Shown piece after piece: positions 7,090-10,900 of a stretch of DNA of 10,900 nucleotides. The stretch comes from an uncultured Flavobacteriales bacterium (GTDB lineage Bacteria > Bacteroidota > Bacteroidia > Flavobacteriales_D > Crocinitomicaceae). Every line of letters begins with the position of its first letter. Positions within the stretch are counted from its first letter, which is position 1. Below the pieces are notes generated by a model. It had not been told where the DNA came from and ran no database searches. It saw nothing but the letters and a program-made list of their open reading frames with translations. The position numbers and the translations under genes were made by a program. The stretch is taken from the NCBI GenBank assembly GCA_905479845.1, contig CAJQOB010000024.1, forward strand, positions 1 to 10,900, in the 5' to 3' direction.

Positions 7090-8795
7090 AATTCCTGAAT
7101 ATGAAGTCTGGACACGAATCGTTCGAATTGTTTCCGATCGAACGCACTCAAATCCCAGTAGTTAATAATCAATTTTCTATTGTTGTTAAAATTCAAAACA
7201 ACACCTGTTCTGAGAACTTGTGTCGAATTTAAATCAGCTCGGTTAAAGACAGTCTTTTGCCCCAAAGGAGAATAGTATGTCAAGTGTTCTTTGGTAACTG
7301 TAAGGTACGGTTTCGACAAACGTAAAACTCCGAGTACTGTTAAAATCATTCCAAGCGGCCAGAGCACAATCCCAATTCCAATGGACACCGTAAGGAAATA
7401 TATTCCGATGAGAATGGTCACCACTCCCACCAAAATCATGATTGCAGGGAGCCACATTGTTCTTTTAAAGACCATTTCACGCATTTGAAGGCGCTCCACC
7501 AACTTATCAGAAATAATTCCTACTCTTCGGTAGAAAGCATGTCGTTGTTTCGCCAAGTTTGCCACGAATTCCTCGCTCACCGATGCGGCTTGCTTCGTTT
7601 CATATTTACTAATGATGGCTTTAATTTCCTCAATAGGTGTATTGCTTTTTTCAGATAAAATCTGAAGTTCGCGATCTCCATTTCGATGGTTCAAATCAAC
7701 AAAGAAATAACGGTGAATCGTATCATAAAAGTTCTTTCGTTGTACCTGCAGCAGGCCATACGGATTCCTCTTCGAAAGGTAAATTGACGTGATGGTTTCG
7801 GCAAATGCCATTGTCATGTTCTTCTTCTTTGGAATAAATGGCACAACAGGTCGTGTTCTCTTCGATCTAAAGATCACAAAGAGAATAAGTCCAAGAATAC
7901 ACAACAACAGTGCGATGAGAAGGTTCGGTTCATTAAATATGAACTGAAGCAAACTATCATCTTGCTTCGCCATTTCGCTATCACCCGTATCATCAATGTC
8001 GTACTCTCCATCATCATCTGGAAGTCGAGCGTACTCTAGCAAATGAACATCTTGATCTTTCGGAAGGTTATTCAACACGAATGCTGCATAACGATAACCT
8101 GACTTCCGCTTAATTTGATAGTTGAAGAATTGATTAGGTGTAGAATGCAAGTACAGGTATCCTTCACCGTACTCAACTTTCAAGAAGTTCGGCATCTCCA
8201 TAAATGAAGAGAGTACTTTGCTTCTTCCTGGAAAGCCATAATCACCAAAGGCCCACCATTTTCGTGCAACGGTGTCCTTCTGATATATGTTGATCATGTT
8301 ATGTGCCTTGCCGTTGGCGTACACATTTACCTCGTGATCGTAGTCAAACTGAAAATTAACGGAGTCGAAAATTTGATAATAATGCTCGTCGTATAGATTA
8401 TCAAAACTGATGAACAAGCGCGAACCTCTTCGAACATCACTCAATACTGAATCCAATTCATCAATGTCCATTCCGAAGTAGTTCCCTACAAACATGTAGG
8501 TCTTTTCCGTACTATCCGCCAGGTGCAAGCTGTCTAATTCATGGCTTGTATTGATGACCTTAACATCGTGCCCCTTGTCTAAATGGGACTGAGTAAGTTT
8601 TGTGAAAAGGTAGAGCCCTAATGGATTCTTATCATTGATTTGATACTCCGGCTCCCAATCGGAAGACACAAAAGTTGGGCGAGCCTTCTTTGCAAGCTTT
8701 CTTTCCTCATCTCCTCCAGAAGAGAACATCCAGACCATGAGCACCATGAAAACAATGGTACCAAAAAACACCCCTATTTGCGTCTGTCTAGTCAT
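7086..8795 (-). CDS. DUF4350 protein with C-terminal two-helix and PH-like extension
   Basis: This 569-residue protein begins with a membrane helix (7-24), followed by a DUF4350 extracytoplasmic domain. The domain is recognisable by NPLGLYLFTKL (57-67), VGNYFGMDIDELDSVLSDVR (103-122) and RLFISFDNL (126-134), the Rossmann-like pattern seen in this family. A second helix (290-309) is followed by RSKRTR and KKK, which by the positive-inside rule puts residues 310-445 in the cytoplasm. Two further helices (about 447-470 and 471-492) form a hairpin, and the last 75 residues (LTVTKEHLTYYSPLG onward) are beta-rich and look like a bacterial PH-type domain ending in a helix. Members of the family usually stop near 400 residues, so the C-terminal block is extra. 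It overlaps its neighbours by 8 bp and 4 bp. Confidence 0.88.
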   Translation of the reverse strand: MTRQTQIGVFFGTIVFMVLMVWMFSSGGDEERKLAKKARPTFVSSDWEPEYQINDKNPLGLYLFTKLTQSHLDKGHDVKVINTSHELDSLHLADSTEKTYMFVGNYFGMDIDELDSVLSDVRRGSRLFISFDNLYDEHYYQIFDSVNFQFDYDHEVNVYANGKAHNMINIYQKDTVARKWWAFGDYGFPGRSKVLSSFMEMPNFLKVEYGEGYLYLHSTPNQFFNYQIKRKSGYRYAAFVLNNLPKDQDVHLLEYARLPDDDGEYDIDDTGDSEMAKQDDSLLQFIFNEPNLLIALLLCILGLILFVIFRSKRTRPVVPFIPKKKNMTMAFAETITSIYLSKRNPYGLLQVQRKNFYDTIHRYFFVDLNHRNGDRELQILSEKSNTPIEEIKAIISKYETKQAASVSEEFVANLAKQRHAFYRRVGIISDKLVERLQMREMVFKRTMWLPAIMILVGVVTILIGIYFLTVSIGIGIVLWPLGMILTVLGVLRLSKPYLTVTKEHLTYYSPLGQKTVFNRADLNSTQVLRTGVVLNFNNNRKLIINYWDLSAFDRKQFERFVSRLHIQEL

Positions 8796-9636
8796 TTGCA
8801 GGCTCGAGGGTTTTGTAATAATCTTGCAGCGTTGGACGCAACATTTCGAAAATTTCTTTATCTATTTCGTACTCACCGTACCAGACCAGGTCATAAATAC
8901 GGACGCACTCCATGAATACAAGTTGATTCGGCTTTCCTGCCATTTCCATCACATAGTGATGATTCGTTTTTTCTCTCTTCCACGCGATCCAGTCCTTACG
9001 GATTAACTCTTTCAGGATAAAGGTGAAATAGATTCGAACGCACTCTCTGTAATCCGTACCCGACATGGCAGCCTCTAAGCGTAATTCCAATTCTGATTTG
9101 GTAATCACCTCTGGGTTCCAGTCGTCTTCAACATCAACAATAACTTTCTTGTCGATAGGTTTCGCGTTTTTGAAAATGAGGTACAAAATCAAAATAACAA
9201 CACCCGCGATCAAAATGAACAACAGTACTTTCCAGAATGAACCACCTACATTTGGCGGGTCAACATCAGGTAAATTTACATCGGGAGGATCAATATCGAA
9301 CTGTACGGGCGGTGGGCGCTGTACTTTCGGATCAGATGGTAAGGTTCCATTTCCACCCCCACGATTATACCCTCTTCTTCCTCTATCTCTTCTAAGCCTT
9401 TGAGGAACGTATTGAATTCCTTGACCGCTCGACCCTCCATAATTTCCATACCCAGATTCATCTGGATCCATTTCGGCAGGCTGTGGTCCGTACCATTCTG
9501 TTGGACCTTTGTATCCCTTTTCCTTTTGATATTTCAGGTATTCGCGCTCGGTTTCCCACGTTTTTGCCTTTTTATCTTGGGCAGAAAGTGTGACTGGGAG
9601 CATCACCAAACAGATATAGAGCAACAACCTATTCAA
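8788..9636 (-). CDS. DUF4129 membrane protein with Arg-Gly and Pro-Asp rich linker
   Basis: The start is TTG at 9634-9636, just two codons after an in-frame stop, because the first ATG (codon 12) would truncate the signal peptide. The signal is NRLLLYICLVMLPVTLSAQ. Residues 76-96 are Arg/Gly-rich (RLRRDRGRRGYNRGGG), and 108-130 are Pro/Asp-rich (DPPDVNLPDVDPP). A single helix (136-156) leads to the cytoplasmic DUF4129 domain, with RIYFTFILKELIR (201-213), KREKTNHHYV (220-229) and VWYGEYEID (251-259). The 282-residue length is normal for the family. DUF4129 occurs with transglutaminase-like or SpoIIM genes next to MoxR. It overlaps the SpoIIM and DUF4350 genes by 8 bp each, which indicates coupled translation. 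No enzymatic motif is seen. Confidence 0.88.
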   Translation of the reverse strand: MNRLLLYICLVMLPVTLSAQDKKAKTWETEREYLKYQKEKGYKGPTEWYGPQPAEMDPDESGYGNYGGSSGQGIQYVPQRLRRDRGRRGYNRGGGNGTLPSDPKVQRPPPVQFDIDPPDVNLPDVDPPNVGGSFWKVLLFILIAGVVILILYLIFKNAKPIDKKVIVDVEDDWNPEVITKSELELRLEAAMSGTDYRECVRIYFTFILKELIRKDWIAWKREKTNHHYVMEMAGKPNQLVFMECVRIYDLVWYGEYEIDKEIFEMLRPTLQDYYKTLEPAND

Positions 9637-10900
9637 AATCTACATTTGATTCTTTGGTTCTACTTCTCTTTCCGAATTTCTTGAATTCATTTTTCAACCC
9701 TGTCGCTTCCGAACGCTCTCTTTCCGAGTAGTATCCAAACGACGTCATAATGATCACCAATGGAATAAACATGATAATGAATAGAACGTACACCAATTGT
9801 CGGGTGACATTACTCCAGAAAATATGATCACCATCCAAAGCCAAAGCGACACGTTTCACGAAACCTGCAACGAGGTCAAGTAAATCGCTCATTACCGTTG
9901 GTTCGCCTTTCCAATCGTGAATACTAAAAATGGACGCAATTGGCTGCATCAACAAGGCAACGAACAGCAAAAGTATGATTAGCATCAGTAAGCTATTCCC
10001 GTAATGTTGAGCACTGTATTTGAAACCACGGCTGAGGCGTTTTCCAAACTTATTGTCATCTAATCCAACAGCTGCACTATTGAGCAGGAACAGTGGAAAT
10101 AAGAATAAACCTATCAACAATGCCCACCACGGAAGTGTGAATGCAAAGAGTAAAATGAAGAAGTTCGCCAACCAAATTCCCGCACCCCGTTTCGCCATGA
10201 ATTGGAAGAAGCTCTTCCATGAGAATTTCTCTCCGATTGTTTGAACGCTCCAAAGTACAGCAGCGACAATTAATGTGTAAATGATTGTCCAAGTTCCGAT
10301 TGCAACTAAGTCCAATATATTCCAATAACCACTCAAATACCCGTAACCCATCATCAACTCAAATTGAGCTGCCCAATCGTACCAATGTTCTCTTTGCATC
10401 ATCTCAACATGATTCAAATCTTGAAAAGCAACAATTCCAACAATCAGAGGAAAAACAATAAACATGATGACTTTCATGAACTTACCAAACTGAAGGCGGT
10501 ACATTCTGAATGAATCAGCCATTGTTTCACCAAAGCTTCGAATCTTGGCAAAGTTGAACGTCGTTTTTGGCTTGAAGTTTCCAACTTGTTCTTCGTGCAC
10601 CAATTCTGGATGTTTTCTTGCCACATACATTGGGTAGAACACATAATAGAAAAGGATGAGTGCAAACGAGAAAATGATCAATGCCCACTTCGACCAATCT
10701 GGAAGGTTTTGGTAATTGTGTGTGACATAACTCTCTAAAAATCCAGCTGCGATAATGAAAGGCACAAGGCTCATCATAATCTTCAAACCGCGTTTGGTTG
10801 AAAGTTGAAGCGATTGAAGGCGTGTGTAACTCTTAGGAAACAACCAGCCATTCCCCGCTGTAATCCCCGCTCCTGCGGCAAGTACAATTGCAGAAATCTC
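9629..10900 (-). CDS. SpoIIM (DUF95) membrane protein fused to a second multi-spanning domain, 5' end cut by window edge
   Basis: Reading from base 10900 the frame is open, so the TTG at 10843 is internal (Leu20 of the visible part) and the gene starts beyond the right edge; 423 residues are visible. Residues 1-93 are the C-terminal end of a SpoIIM/DUF95 domain: EISAIVLAAGAG (1-12), LFPKSYTRLQ (20-29), RGLKIM (37-42) and GFLESYVTH (53-61), then one helix (72-93). Where SpoIIM proteins normally end, this one continues with about 310 residues: a linker with FRMYRLQFGKFMKVI, five or six further helices (about 142-159, 195-220, 241-276, 303-322, 368-388) and a basic C-terminal tail. The extension resembles the unnamed multi-helix membrane proteins of Bacteroidota but was not identified. 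It is the most upstream operon gene visible, and an RDD-family gene often precedes such a gene. Confidence 0.85.
   Translation of the reverse strand, partial: EISAIVLAAGAGITAGNGWLFPKSYTRLQSLQLSTKRGLKIMMSLVPFIIAAGFLESYVTHNYQNLPDWSKWALIIFSFALILFYYVFYPMYVARKHPELVHEEQVGNFKPKTTFNFAKIRSFGETMADSFRMYRLQFGKFMKVIMFIVFPLIVGIVAFQDLNHVEMMQREHWYDWAAQFELMMGYGYLSGYWNILDLVAIGTWTIIYTLIVAAVLWSVQTIGEKFSWKSFFQFMAKRGAGIWLANFFILLFAFTLPWWALLIGLFLFPLFLLNSAAVGLDDNKFGKRLSRGFKYSAQHYGNSLLMLIILLLFVALLMQPIASIFSIHDWKGEPTVMSDLLDLVAGFVKRVALALDGDHIFWSNVTRQLVYVLFIIMFIPLVIIMTSFGYYSERERSEATGLKNEFKKFGKRSRTKESNVDFE

Noticed and set aside
8640..9006. Plus-strand open frames opposite the DUF4350 and DUF4129 genes
   Set aside because: They are antisense to strongly supported genes and their translations show no domain, signal or natural composition.
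10841..10843. TTG as the start of the right-most gene
   Set aside because: The frame is open upstream to the window edge, and the upstream residues (EISAIVLAAGAG) continue the SpoIIM family pattern, so the codon is internal.

Overview
The window looks like chromosomal DNA of a Bacteroidota bacterium, most likely in or near the Flavobacteriales. The evidence is moderate-to-low GC, two promoters of the Bacteroidota type (TTTG, spacer, TAnnTTTG), a lack of Shine-Dalgarno sequences, signal peptides ending in -AQ, and gene families and an operon order typical of that phylum. All genes except one small lipoprotein are on the minus strand, so transcription mostly runs from right to left. The window is almost fully coding. 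No RNA genes, insertion sequences, CRISPR arrays or transfer signatures were seen.

Left part (1-2160): a partial gene for a secreted, barrel-like protein runs off the left edge. It lies 22 bp downstream of a full-length propionyl-CoA-type carboxylase beta subunit gene (pccB), which has its own candidate promoter at 2188-2195. The 275-bp spacer 2161-2435 is a divergent promoter region; nothing else was recognised in it.

Middle part (2436-4493): a plus-strand lipocalin-like lipoprotein with a near-ideal promoter converges on a minus-strand secreted protein with degenerate YD (RHS-type) repeats. A hairpin between them may end transcription from both sides. Upstream of the YD-repeat gene lies a small L,D-transpeptidase (YkuD) lipoprotein gene, separated by 42 bp.

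Right part (4578-10900): a tightly packed minus-strand operon in transcription order: a SpoIIM/DUF95 membrane protein fused to a second multi-spanning domain (5' end off the right edge), a DUF4129 protein, a DUF4350 protein with an extra C-terminal PH-like module, a MoxR AAA+ ATPase with a proline/threonine-rich N-terminal tail, and a DUF58 (vWA-like) membrane protein. Overlaps of 8, 8 and 4 bp and a 16-bp gap indicate translational coupling. MoxR plus DUF58 normally form a chaperone-like pair that acts on partner proteins; the other three would be an envelope-anchored assembly serviced by that pair. The substrate of this system is unknown. Its unusual fusions are the most interesting content of the window.
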